Source: Calditrichota bacterium (GTDB taxonomy: Bacteria; Zhuqueibacterota; Zhuqueibacteria; Zhuqueibacterales; Geothermadaptataceae). Taken from it: 6,316 nt of DNA. The DNA is taken from positions 1-6,316 of the forward strand of contig QQUM01000776.1 of assembly GCA_008501545.1 (NCBI GenBank). Direction: 5' to 3'. Under the pieces are notes generated by a model. That model was not told the origin of the DNA and ran no database searches. It saw only the letters and a program-made list of their open reading frames with translations. Made by a program: the position numbers and the translations under genes. Numbering within the stretch: position 1 is the stretch's first letter; every line of letters begins with the position of its first letter. Below are positions 1 to 6,030 of the stretch, piece by piece.

Positions 1-656
1 GTTTTTCCACCTATGTTGCTCATATATTGGTCACCGGGATTGGCGGACTGGTCACCTGCAATGATCCGCAGATTGCATCGATGTGCCGCAGTTACCTCGC
101 ACACGGCCGCGATGAAATTTATCTCGACATCGATGCCGACAAAGACCGCAATGAAGAGCTGCGTGATATTATCGATCGCCGGTTTTCTTTTGTCCGGATG
201 GGGCATAGTTTCCGGCCGACAGAAATGGAAGGGGCGTTGGGTTTGGCACAACTGCGGGAACACGATGAAAATATTACGAAACGGCGTAAAAATGCAGCTT
301 ACCTGACACGCCATCTCACGCCACTTATTGCGAAAATTCAGTTACCGGTAATTCCCTATGAGAGGGAGCATTCGTTTATGATGTTCCCGATTACTGTTTA
401 TGAGGAAGGCGAGCGCGATAAGTTATGCCTTTACCTTGAGCAACGCGGCATCGAGACGCGATATGCCTTTCCATTAATCACCCAGCCGGTTTATAAACAG
501 AAGTTTCATTTGAACATCGATGATTTTCCAGTCGCAAAGGTGATCGGGGAAAGCACGTTTTATATCGGTTGCCATCCTGAATTGGAACAGCCTGATCTTG
601 ATTATATCATTGAGCAATTCTACGGATTTTATGGAATACACTATGCAAAAAAATAA
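1..656 (+). CDS. DegT/DnrJ/EryC1/StrS-fold PLP enzyme, C-terminal part; His replaces the Schiff-base Lys (3-dehydratase-like)
   Basis: The 5' end lies outside the window. In-frame codons run from position 3, giving 217 residues of a family that is usually 360-400 long. The fragment opens at the cofactor loop, read as STYVAHILVTGIGG. This aligns without gaps with the SFxxxK(N)xxxxxEGG loop of sugar aminotransferases such as ArnB, but the Lys position is His (codon 21-23), as in the PLP/PMP-dependent 3-dehydratases ColD and RfbH/E1 (SFYPAHHITMGEGG). The Glu before the GG pair is Ile. Downstream, SFRPTEMEGALGLAQL matches the family's GYNxRMTEMQAAIG segment, with Ser for the usual Asn. The C-terminal strand has ETRYAFPLITQP and FYIGCHPEL, typical of the fold. 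By family knowledge the protein is cytosolic and acts on a nucleotide-linked keto-sugar. Loss of Lys argues against ordinary transamination and for C3 deoxygenation or another PMP-type reaction; the exact substrate is not readable. It is translationally coupled to the SDR gene that follows. Confidence 0.88.
   Translation, partial: FSTYVAHILVTGIGGLVTCNDPQIASMCRSYLAHGRDEIYLDIDADKDRNEELRDIIDRRFSFVRMGHSFRPTEMEGALGLAQLREHDENITKRRKNAAYLTRHLTPLIAKIQLPVIPYEREHSFMMFPITVYEEGERDKLCLYLEQRGIETRYAFPLITQPVYKQKFHLNIDDFPVAKVIGESTFYIGCHPELEQPDLDYIIEQFYGFYGIHYAKK
633..636 (+). promoter_or_regulatory. Ribosome-binding site choosing the start at 643
   Basis: GGAA ends 6 nt before ATG 643, inside the end of the upstream PLP gene. 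It favours 643 over the in-frame ATGs at 598 and 631. Those would add 15 or 4 residues ahead of the Rossmann motif, which family members normally have very near the N-terminus. Confidence 0.5.
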
Positions 657-1680
657 AGGGAACATTGCTGTACTGGGAGCCGCAGGTTTTGCCGGGCGCC
701 ACATTTGTGAAAGTCTGCTTGAAAACGGCTACACTGTGCATGGGTACTCAAATTCTCAACCCGCAGAACGAACCGGACATAAGAATTTCACGTTTTTTGA
801 ACTCGATATAAATAATGCGCTCACTCTTGAAGGTGCCTTGCAATACGATTGCCTGATTAATGCGACAGGATTTGTGGCCGGTGTTGGCTACAACACGAAA
901 AACCATCACAGTATGGAAAGCACAAATTTTTTACTGATGAAGAGTGCAGCAGATCTCGCTTATGAACAGGCCAGATATTTTATCCAGATCTCATCGGCCT
1001 GTGTTTATTCGAATGAGATGAGTGAAGGGGCTCGCGAGGATGAGGGATTGATTGGCTTGCCCGACCCGGCCAATCATGGCTACGGTATCGGGAAACGAAA
1101 GGGTGAGGAGTACACCCGACTTCTTTTTGCCGGTCAATCACGGGCTTACACCATCGTCCGGCCATACAATCTTTATGGACCGGGCGATGATTTCTCGGAC
1201 AAAGCCCATGTTATTCCTGCATTGATTAATAAATTCCTCTTTGATGAAAAAATTGATGTGTGGGGGAGTGGTGACCAGGTACGGGAATTTGTCTTCGTGA
1301 AAGATTTCGCAAATTGTATCACCGAAATTGTTGAAAAACAGCCAAATGGCGTCATGAATATTAGTGGAGGACGAGAGCGGGCCATCTCCATCCGTGAATT
1401 GGTGATGATGCTGGAATCCATCATTCAATCCGGCAAAACAATAAATTTCGGTGCAGGTGGACCAGGTGGGCAGCTCATTAAATTCGGTAATTGTGAAAAA
1501 ATGCAACACCACCAATTGCACTTATCGACCCGTTTGGAAAAAGGTCTGCGCGAAACCGTTCTCTGGCGCCTGGAAAAACTAAAAAATCAACCCAGGAAAA
1601 TTGACTACCTGCCGGAAATTCCGAAGGAAGAGTCTCTTGAAACGCCGGGAATAATCGTCCATTCTGATTCTGACCGTTGA
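643..1680 (+). CDS. NAD(P)-dependent sugar epimerase/reductase of the extended SDR family, GDP-fucose-synthase-like
   Basis: This 345-residue cytosolic enzyme acts on a nucleotide sugar. The Rossmann motif GAAGFAG is at residues 12-18. The catalytic region reads SSAC at 117-120 and YGIGK at 147-151 (Tyr147, Lys151). Cys120 lies 27 residues before Tyr147, the same spacing as Cys109/Tyr136 in E. coli GDP-fucose synthase (Fcl). His189, in AHVIPALINKF, corresponds to Fcl His179, the second epimerisation acid/base. NLYGPGDDF (176-184) and WGSGDQVREFVFVKD (207-221) are further Fcl/GME-type landmarks. This supports a 3,5-epimerase with or without 4-reduction, as in GDP-fucose or GDP-colitose synthases, but a relative with another substrate is possible. 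After the usual LEKGLRETVLW ending there is an extra polar tail of about 30 residues ending HSDSDR. The gene overlaps the PLP gene by 14 nt, so the two are almost certainly co-translated and probably act in one pathway. Confidence 0.88.
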   Translation: MQKNKGNIAVLGAAGFAGRHICESLLENGYTVHGYSNSQPAERTGHKNFTFFELDINNALTLEGALQYDCLINATGFVAGVGYNTKNHHSMESTNFLLMKSAADLAYEQARYFIQISSACVYSNEMSEGAREDEGLIGLPDPANHGYGIGKRKGEEYTRLLFAGQSRAYTIVRPYNLYGPGDDFSDKAHVIPALINKFLFDEKIDVWGSGDQVREFVFVKDFANCITEIVEKQPNGVMNISGGRERAISIRELVMMLESIIQSGKTINFGAGGPGGQLIKFGNCEKMQHHQLHLSTRLEKGLRETVLWRLEKLKNQPRKIDYLPEIPKEESLETPGIIVHSDSDR

Positions 1681-2004
1681 GGTCACATTCTGTTCAAGTT
1701 GTTCGAAATAAAGTTATTGTTAAGAGTGCGGATTTCATTCCGTAAGCAGTCGATATAGTTCTGTAGTCACTGGATCTGAAAATTACACATCATTTTATTC
1801 GACAAAAATTATTCAAAGACGATCATCCGATATCATTCAGCAGAAGCTGGAATGAGGATGCAGCGGAAACTTCTATCTTTTCTTTGGGAAATTAGCGTTG
1901 CCTGACGAGACGAAAGCCTCGACTGCAAACGCAACATAAACATTTTATTGATATTCGATGACCAGTATCGAACAGCAACCCTTTTATAGGAGCGAATTAA
2001 GAAT
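1681..2004 (+). other. 324-nt spacer without a recognisable gene
   Basis: No frame on either strand gives a protein that I recognise. The stretch has AT-rich runs and a few short hairpins, for example TTCAGC/GCTGGA with an AGAA loop at 1836-1851, and a larger one described separately. No convincing -35/-10 pair or T-run terminator was seen, although TTGATA at 1948-1953 could be a lone -35. AGGAG at 1988-1992, 12 nt before ATG 2005, is the ribosome-binding site of the next gene. The length suggests that the genes on either side may be separately transcribed. Confidence 0.6.
1895..1932 (+). other. Candidate stem-loop in the leader of the MptE-like gene
   Basis: GCGTTGC (1895-1901) pairs with GCAAACGC (1925-1932) with one bulged A. 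Inside it, CGAG (1906-1909) pairs with CTCG (1918-1921) around an ACGAAAGC loop. It lies about 70 nt before the start codon at 2005 and lacks a T-run. It might be an RNA regulatory hairpin or chance; no known riboswitch class fits the whole. Confidence 0.25.
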
Positions 2005-2697
2005 ATGAACGTGGAATCGCAAACACAGCAACGCCGTGCCAACCCATTTTTTGAAGAGTACAAAGATATTCATCATGGTGATTCGGCTATCATTTTCGGG
2101 AGTGGACCATCGCTCAACGAGTGGATCGATAACGAATATCCGGGCGTGATCCGTGCCGGCGTGAATGAGCTGGTTTTTACACCGATCGTACTGGATTATT
2201 ATTTTTCCGGTGACAGCCAGGAAGTGCATCGCCCCGGAACATTTGCGAAAAACAAACAAGCCTATTACGATTACATGCCGCGCATCCAGAAATTTATCCG
2301 CAAGCAGACCTGGGGCGAACGTGGCGCCCTGCCGCGGGACATCGCCAATGCAGTGTATTATTGGTGTGATCTCACGAATAAACCGGTAAAAAATATTGCT
2401 GCGCAACCAATCGGCTGTTGTGCATCGATTTCATTCGAAGTATTGCAATTTTTACTCTTCGCCGGCATCAAACGCGTTTATCTCGTTGGGCAGGATTGCA
2501 GTTACAGCAAAGGCACATTCCGCTCACCAACGGCGAATGATGATTTTCACCTGACATGTGGCAACGATATGCTTGTCGACTGGCAAATGATTCATGATGA
2601 ATGGTTGCCGCAAAATTATCCTGATGTTGAAATTTTTTCTGTCCGCCCGGTTGCTTTAAAAACATTTCCCGAAGCGACGCAAGATGAAATCCGCTAA
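2005..2697 (+). CDS. Short MptE/Maf (DUF115)- or GT42-like protein, probable sugar transferase
   Basis: This 230-residue protein has no signal peptide or membrane segment. Near the N-terminus it has AIIFGSGPSLNEW (28-40), the GxGPSL nucleotide-binding loop shared by the MptE-like/DUF115 domain (archaeal hydroxymethylpterin diphosphokinase, flagellin glycosyltransferase Maf/PseE) and by Campylobacter sialyltransferases (GT42). GVNEL (52-56) follows, then a PIVLDYYFSGD strand (60-70). The second half has an SISFEVLQFLLFAG helix and the strand RVYLVGQDCSYS (157-168), matching the conserved ALxLAxxLGxKxIyLxGxDxxy block of these families. Maf proteins use CMP-nonulosonic acids; the substrate here is unknown. 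At 230 residues it is a bare catalytic domain compared with Maf (usually over 600), close to the MptE or GT42 size. It begins after a 324-nt spacer and is followed 20 nt later by a sugar aminotransferase. A role in adding or activating a sugar is inferred from this setting. Family assignment is fairly secure; activity is not. Confidence 0.75.
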   Translation: MNVESQTQQRRANPFFEEYKDIHHGDSAIIFGSGPSLNEWIDNEYPGVIRAGVNELVFTPIVLDYYFSGDSQEVHRPGTFAKNKQAYYDYMPRIQKFIRKQTWGERGALPRDIANAVYYWCDLTNKPVKNIAAQPIGCCASISFEVLQFLLFAGIKRVYLVGQDCSYSKGTFRSPTANDDFHLTCGNDMLVDWQMIHDEWLPQNYPDVEIFSVRPVALKTFPEATQDEIR

Positions 2698-2717
2698 AGA
2701 CAGCTCTGGAGAAGATA

Positions 2718-3779
2718 ATGAGTTGTGAATTATGCCGTCCAAATTTGAATTTGCACGACAAAGATTTTCATGCGATTCGAGGCATCCTGAACAGTAAATG
2801 GGTGAGCAATCGCGAGCATGTCGCTGCGCTTGAAGATATTTTTATAAAACGATTTAATGTAAAATTTGCAATCGCATGCTCCAGCGCAACGACGGGACTC
2901 ATGGCGGCCGTGAAAGCGGCATGGCCGCCAGGTGTGACGATCGAGTTGCCGGCTTTTACCTGGCCCAGCACACTGTTGGCGGCACAATTCAGTATGGGCA
3001 AGGTCCTGTTTCAGGATATTGAGCAGGATACGTGGTTGATGCAAAGCAGCAATCTTCCAAAAGATCGATACCGCATTGTTGTTGATATCTTTGGTAACCA
3101 ATTCAGCGCTGCAAAGCCGGGCGATAAACACCGGACAATTTACGATGCAGCCCACGGTTTCGATCTGCCAAAACTCGGGCATCGTGGCATTGTTGAAGTA
3201 GTTTCCCTGTCGGCGACAAAACCTGTCACTGCTACAGAAGGCGGCATGATTTTGACAAATGAAGCCGACATCGCGGCGAAGGCGCGGCAAATCGTGCGGT
3301 ATATCGGTCGTATGGAAGAAATAAATGCTTATCTGGCAAAACGCTCCATCGAGAATTTTGACAGCGCTGGATACCGGCAACAGATGGAAGCAATTCGGGA
3401 AAAATATCGCTCTGATCTTGATTTTGAATATGAATTGCAAAGAATACCGGAAGCCTCAAACTGCAGCTCTTTTCAATTTCTCGTGAAAAACCAATTTATT
3501 CGAAATCGCATCTTTGCCGGACTTGCTGAATGCGATATCGTCGCGCGAGCTTACTACGAGCCACTGGCTGCGCACCTGGAAAACACCAACGAGGTTTACA
3601 ATCGCATTATTTCATTGCCATTTCATCCCTTCATGGCAGACCGGCAGGATGAAATTATCGATCTGGCCAACCGAGCAGCGATGGCTTCGAATGAAATCAC
3701 CGGTATTACGGTAGTAGAAAATCTAAATTCCATACCACTGGAAAAGCAGGACAAGTCAAAAGAATTCAACATTCAATGA
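2718..3779 (+). CDS. DegT/DnrJ/EryC1/StrS-family sugar aminotransferase
   Basis: This 353-residue PLP enzyme is nearly full length for the family and probably transfers an amino group, commonly from glutamate, to a nucleotide-linked keto-sugar in the cytosol. Landmarks in order are ACSSATTGLMAAVKA (53-67, cofactor phosphate loop), PAFTWPST (78-85), VVDIFGNQ (121-128), YDAAHGFD (142-149, with Asp143 expected to hold the pyridine nitrogen) and SLSATKPVTATEGGM (163-177), where Lys168 is the Schiff-base residue. GRMEEINA (197-204) is the RMxExxAA segment, but the Asn that usually precedes it (YNxRM) is Ile195-Gly and the following AAIG is degenerate. It may therefore be a divergent branch with altered dimer or cofactor contacts. 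GGAG at 2708-2711 lies 6 nt before the ATG. The gene follows the MptE-like gene by 20 nt, so the two are likely co-transcribed. It is clearly a different subfamily from the Lys-less protein at the left edge. The substrate position (C3 or C4) cannot be read from the sequence. Confidence 0.88.
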   Translation: MSCELCRPNLNLHDKDFHAIRGILNSKWVSNREHVAALEDIFIKRFNVKFAIACSSATTGLMAAVKAAWPPGVTIELPAFTWPSTLLAAQFSMGKVLFQDIEQDTWLMQSSNLPKDRYRIVVDIFGNQFSAAKPGDKHRTIYDAAHGFDLPKLGHRGIVEVVSLSATKPVTATEGGMILTNEADIAAKARQIVRYIGRMEEINAYLAKRSIENFDSAGYRQQMEAIREKYRSDLDFEYELQRIPEASNCSSFQFLVKNQFIRNRIFAGLAECDIVARAYYEPLAAHLENTNEVYNRIISLPFHPFMADRQDEIIDLANRAAMASNEITGITVVENLNSIPLEKQDKSKEFNIQ

Positions 3780-3799
3780 TCAATATCCAAATTTGAAAA

Positions 3800-3823
3800 T
3801 TGATTGTTGTGTGTTGATTGTTG
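3800..3823 (+). repeat. Two-copy 14-nt-period direct repeat, AT-rich
   Basis: TTGATTGTTG occurs at 3800-3809 and again at 3814-3823, just before the ribosome-binding site of the radical SAM gene. The unit and its 14-nt period resemble the repeat at 6152-6176. Confidence 0.5.
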
Positions 3824-3832
3824 CTTCTTTAA

Positions 3833-3837
3833 AAGGA
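3833..3837 (+). promoter_or_regulatory. Ribosome-binding site choosing the start at 3847
   Basis: AAGGA ends 9 nt before ATG 3847, which begins MRVTFIQPYY, the expected first strand of a B12-binding domain. The in-frame TTG at 3793 would add 18 residues translated from repeat-like DNA and has no comparable upstream site. Confidence 0.65.
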
Positions 3838-3846
3838 AACCACACT

Positions 3847-5106
3847 ATGCGTGTCACTTTTATCCAGCCATATTATCGCAATGTTTGGGAAAATATCGGA
3901 CTTGGCTACATCATTGCCTATTGCAAACAGCAGTTTCAGGGTGAGCTGGATGTCAAATTCTATCAGGGTAATTTCGACTCCGATGCAGAGATTGTTCGAG
4001 GGGGAATCGATTCGGATATTGTTGCTTTTTCAGCTACTTCCCCATGTTTCCCACCCGCGGTACGGTTCGCTGCGGCAATTAAAGCAGAGAATCCAAAAGT
4101 GAAAACGGTTGTTGGCGGCTGGCACGTGACTGCCTTGCAGGAAAAGGCACTCAATGAATACATCGATCAAATCGTCGTTGGTGAAGGAGAACAAGCCATG
4201 CTGGAAATTCTGCAAGGCCGTGATGATCGAATTGTACATGGCACCGCGCTGCCATTTCCCGATTTGCCGTGGCCGGATCGGGAAGCAATCAAAAACCATC
4301 GCACCGTCGATCTGTGTGAAACCATGAATGGCAAGCGAACCACAAGTTTTCAGGCAAACCGTGTGTGTCCGACATCGTGCGTCTTTTGTGCAGAAAAAAC
4401 GATGACTGGCAAGTTTAACCGGCGTCTCAATCCCATTCGCTCACGCTCTGTCGAAGACGTATGTGCGGAGATCAGTTCAGTTGTCGAGAAATATGATTTG
4501 ACATATTTTAAATTCGTCGATGCGACTTTCGATATTTCACCGGATTATGTGATCGATTTTTGCCGTGAAAAAATTGATCACGGGATTGAGACGGAGTGGG
4601 AGTGTTTGATTCACGCCAGTTTTTGCACAGAAGAAATGTTTTACTGGCTGAAGGAGTCCAATTGCAATCAGATTAACGTCGGATGTGAGAGTGGCAGTCC
4701 CAGGATCCTCAAACAAATTAAAAAGGGCACTAAAGTCGAAACCATTGAAAATGTGTTTCGCTGGGCACGAAACTATGGGATCAACCGCAGGGCGTTTTTT
4801 ATTCTGGGCATGCCGGATGAAGACAGAGATGATTTGCACATGACAGAAGAACTTATCGATCGAATTGAACCGGAGGTTGTCGGCTTCACTATTTTGTGTC
4901 CTTATCCGGGTTCGCAATTGTATGATCATGAAAAATATAGGGATCAGGACTGGGAACAAACAGATGAGTACAGCAACGATTTTTGGCGCAACAACGCGTT
5001 CACGAATCAGGAACTGAAAGACTGGCAAGCCTATTTCACGGATAAATATTCGGATAAATTGTGTGAAAGACAGGATGAAACGACGTTTGAACGTTTGAAC
5101 GTTTGA
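3847..5106 (+). CDS. B12-binding-domain radical SAM protein
   Basis: This is a 419-residue protein with two domains. Residues 1-140 form a Rossmann-like cobalamin-binding domain: ENIGLGYIIAYCK (15-27), DIVAFSATSP (57-66), VVGGWHVTA (88-96), VVGEGEQAMLEIL (110-122) and the linker LPFPDLPWPDR. The canonical DxHxxG base-off cobalamin motif is not seen. The radical SAM domain follows with CPTSCVFC, a Cx3Cx2C cluster motif at Cys174, Cys178 and Cys181. FKFVDATFDIS (221-231), INVGCESGSPRILKQIKKG (276-294) and FFILGMPDED (317-326) are later strands of the same fold. By family knowledge such proteins cleave SAM reductively at a 4Fe-4S cluster and often methylate unactivated carbons or rearrange substrates. 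No SPASM or extra cluster motif was recognised at the C-terminus. The position in a glycan cluster suggests sugar, lipid or glycan modification (inference). The last residues, TFERLNV, are encoded by an octamer tandem repeat, so the native C-terminus may have been altered. Confidence 0.9.
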   Translation: MRVTFIQPYYRNVWENIGLGYIIAYCKQQFQGELDVKFYQGNFDSDAEIVRGGIDSDIVAFSATSPCFPPAVRFAAAIKAENPKVKTVVGGWHVTALQEKALNEYIDQIVVGEGEQAMLEILQGRDDRIVHGTALPFPDLPWPDREAIKNHRTVDLCETMNGKRTTSFQANRVCPTSCVFCAEKTMTGKFNRRLNPIRSRSVEDVCAEISSVVEKYDLTYFKFVDATFDISPDYVIDFCREKIDHGIETEWECLIHASFCTEEMFYWLKESNCNQINVGCESGSPRILKQIKKGTKVETIENVFRWARNYGINRRAFFILGMPDEDRDDLHMTEELIDRIEPEVVGFTILCPYPGSQLYDHEKYRDQDWEQTDEYSNDFWRNNAFTNQELKDWQAYFTDKYSDKLCERQDETTFERLNV

Positions 5107-5129
5107 ATGTTTGAACGTTGGAAGGTTTG
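5082..5129 (+). repeat. Octamer tandem repeat, consensus AACGTTTG, six units
   Basis: Six consecutive 8-nt units are GACGTTTG, AACGTTTG, AACGTTTG, AATGTTTG, AACGTTGG and AAGGTTTG. The array starts in the coding sequence of the radical SAM gene, supplies its TGA (5104-5106) and continues into the spacer. Since 8 is not a multiple of 3, each unit shifts the frame, and a change in copy number would alter the C-terminus. There are no spacers between units, so it is not CRISPR. Confidence 0.85.
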
Positions 5130-5143
5130 TTCGGATGTATTTG

Positions 5144-5152
5144 TGGTATAAT
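5144..5152 (+). promoter_or_regulatory. Candidate extended -10 promoter for the GT8-like gene
   Basis: TGGTATAAT fits the extended -10 consensus TGnTATAAT. No good -35 is seen at 17 nt (GGTTTG at 5124-5129, the last octamer unit), which an extended -10 can tolerate. If used, transcription would start near 5160 and the leader would include the heptamer repeat. The motif is short, so chance remains possible. Confidence 0.4.
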
Positions 5153-5193
5153 GATTTATGATATTTTATGGTTTTTTGTCGAAAGTTGGCACA

Positions 5194-5235
5194 TTCGACG
5201 TTTCACGTTCGACGTTACACGTTTCACGTTTCACG
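5194..5235 (+). repeat. Heptamer tandem repeat, consensus TTTCACG, six units
   Basis: The units are TTCGACG, TTTCACG, TTCGACG, TTACACG, TTTCACG and TTTCACG, with no spacers. The array ends 18 nt before ATG 5254 and just before the AGAGGA ribosome-binding site (5243-5248). It shares the ACGTTT core with the octamer array 64 nt upstream, suggesting related origins. Confidence 0.8.
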
Positions 5236-5253
5236 TCCTTCAAGAGGAAATAA

Positions 5254-5961
5254 ATGGAAAAACGACTTGTCGCCACCCGTTGTGACACGAATATTCAGGA
5301 AATGACAAATCTCACGCATCCCGTTATTAAGAAGTTTTGTAAGGATTGGCAGGCAGACTTTGTAACACTCAGTGGGGATTTCAGTTTTATTATGGATTAT
5401 GAAGGGTGGATGAGTTATCGGATATTTGAGTTGAATGACTATTTTGATCAGTACGATCGCATCCTCAGCCTTGACTCGGATGTCGTACTCAGCCCGCAGT
5501 GTCCAAATCTGTTTGACATCGTGCCCAAGGGAAAAATCGGGACAATTTACGAGGATGTGGGCTCGAGAAAGGCGATGCGCCATCAGTCAATTCGTGCAGT
5601 CCAATCAAAATGGGGCGATGTTGGCTGGCAAACAGGCTATACGAATAGTGGCGTCATGGTGCTGGATAAAACGCACCAGGACATGTTGCAGCCTGTGGAT
5701 GGAGAATACTGGCTGGGTTGGGAAAGTGACGACATTCATTTGGGTTACCAGATACGCAAATTTGGATATGATATCTTCGAACTGCCTTTTCAATTTAATC
5801 ACATGTGTATGTTTTCCGAGCCGTGGAATGGCAGCCCGAACCGTTTTTTATCCTACATCATTCATTATGCCGGTGCGGCTACATTTCCCGGAAGTGAAGG
5901 ATCAAAAGTTGATAAAATTAAAAAAGATATCGATGTCCTCTGGCAAAACAGGATAACGTAA
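5254..5961 (+). CDS. GT8-like (GT-A fold) glycosyltransferase
   Basis: This is a 235-residue protein without a signal peptide or membrane segment, probably acting at the cytosolic face of the membrane on a glycan precursor. The N-terminus, RLVATRCDTNIQEMTNLTHP (4-23), fits the nucleotide-binding start of this group. YDRILSLDSDVVLS (67-80) contains the DxD metal/nucleotide motif, Asp74-Ser-Asp76, and is followed by CPNLFDIVP. GYTNSGVMVLD (128-138) is the conserved NxGxxxxD-type acceptor strand. ESDDIHLGYQI (157-167) follows, and HYAGA (204-208) supplies the C-terminal His-x-x-Gly expected to complete metal binding. The length is short for GT8 (often 280 or more), but all core motifs are present, so it looks intact. 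The donor is probably a UDP-sugar by family knowledge, with identity unknown. AGAGGA at 5243-5248 is a good ribosome-binding site. A 147-nt spacer with two repeats and a promoter candidate separates it from the radical SAM gene, so it may have its own transcript. Confidence 0.85.
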   Translation: MEKRLVATRCDTNIQEMTNLTHPVIKKFCKDWQADFVTLSGDFSFIMDYEGWMSYRIFELNDYFDQYDRILSLDSDVVLSPQCPNLFDIVPKGKIGTIYEDVGSRKAMRHQSIRAVQSKWGDVGWQTGYTNSGVMVLDKTHQDMLQPVDGEYWLGWESDDIHLGYQIRKFGYDIFELPFQFNHMCMFSEPWNGSPNRFLSYIIHYAGAATFPGSEGSKVDKIKKDIDVLWQNRIT

Positions 5962-6017
5962 ATAAAAACAGTGATTATTGCTTGTAGCAAATTGGAAACT
6001 CAACGTCATTAAGTAAG

Positions 6018-6030
6018 CCGTTTGTAACGG
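6018..6030 (+). other. Small perfect hairpin CCGTT-TGT-AACGG
   Basis: Five base pairs around a 3-nt loop abut the large inverted repeat that starts at 6031. There is no T-run, so it is not a typical terminator. Confidence 0.35.

Noticed and set aside
598..642. ATG 598 or 631 as the start of the SDR gene
   Set aside because: They add residues ahead of the Rossmann motif and deepen the overlap with the PLP gene; ATG 643 has GGAA at 6-nt spacing.
27..656. TTG at 27 as a true start of the first gene
   Set aside because: The frame is open to the window edge and the codons before 27 encode the conserved STYVAH part of the cofactor loop, so the gene begins upstream of the window.
1895..1932. Cyclic-di-GMP (GEMM-I) riboswitch
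   Set aside because: GACGAAAGCCTC at 1909-1920 recalls part of the GEMM core, but the paired upstream half with its AGGGCAAACC-like segment is absent.
2730..3440. 236-codon open frame on the - strand
   Set aside because: It lies opposite the well-supported aminotransferase, and its translation has no recognisable domain.
3793..3846. TTG 3793 as the start of the radical SAM protein
   Set aside because: The extra 18 residues come from repeat-like DNA, and ATG 3847 has AAGGA at a good distance and the expected first strand.
5082..5235. CRISPR array
   Set aside because: The units are 7-8 nt, directly adjacent and without unique spacers.
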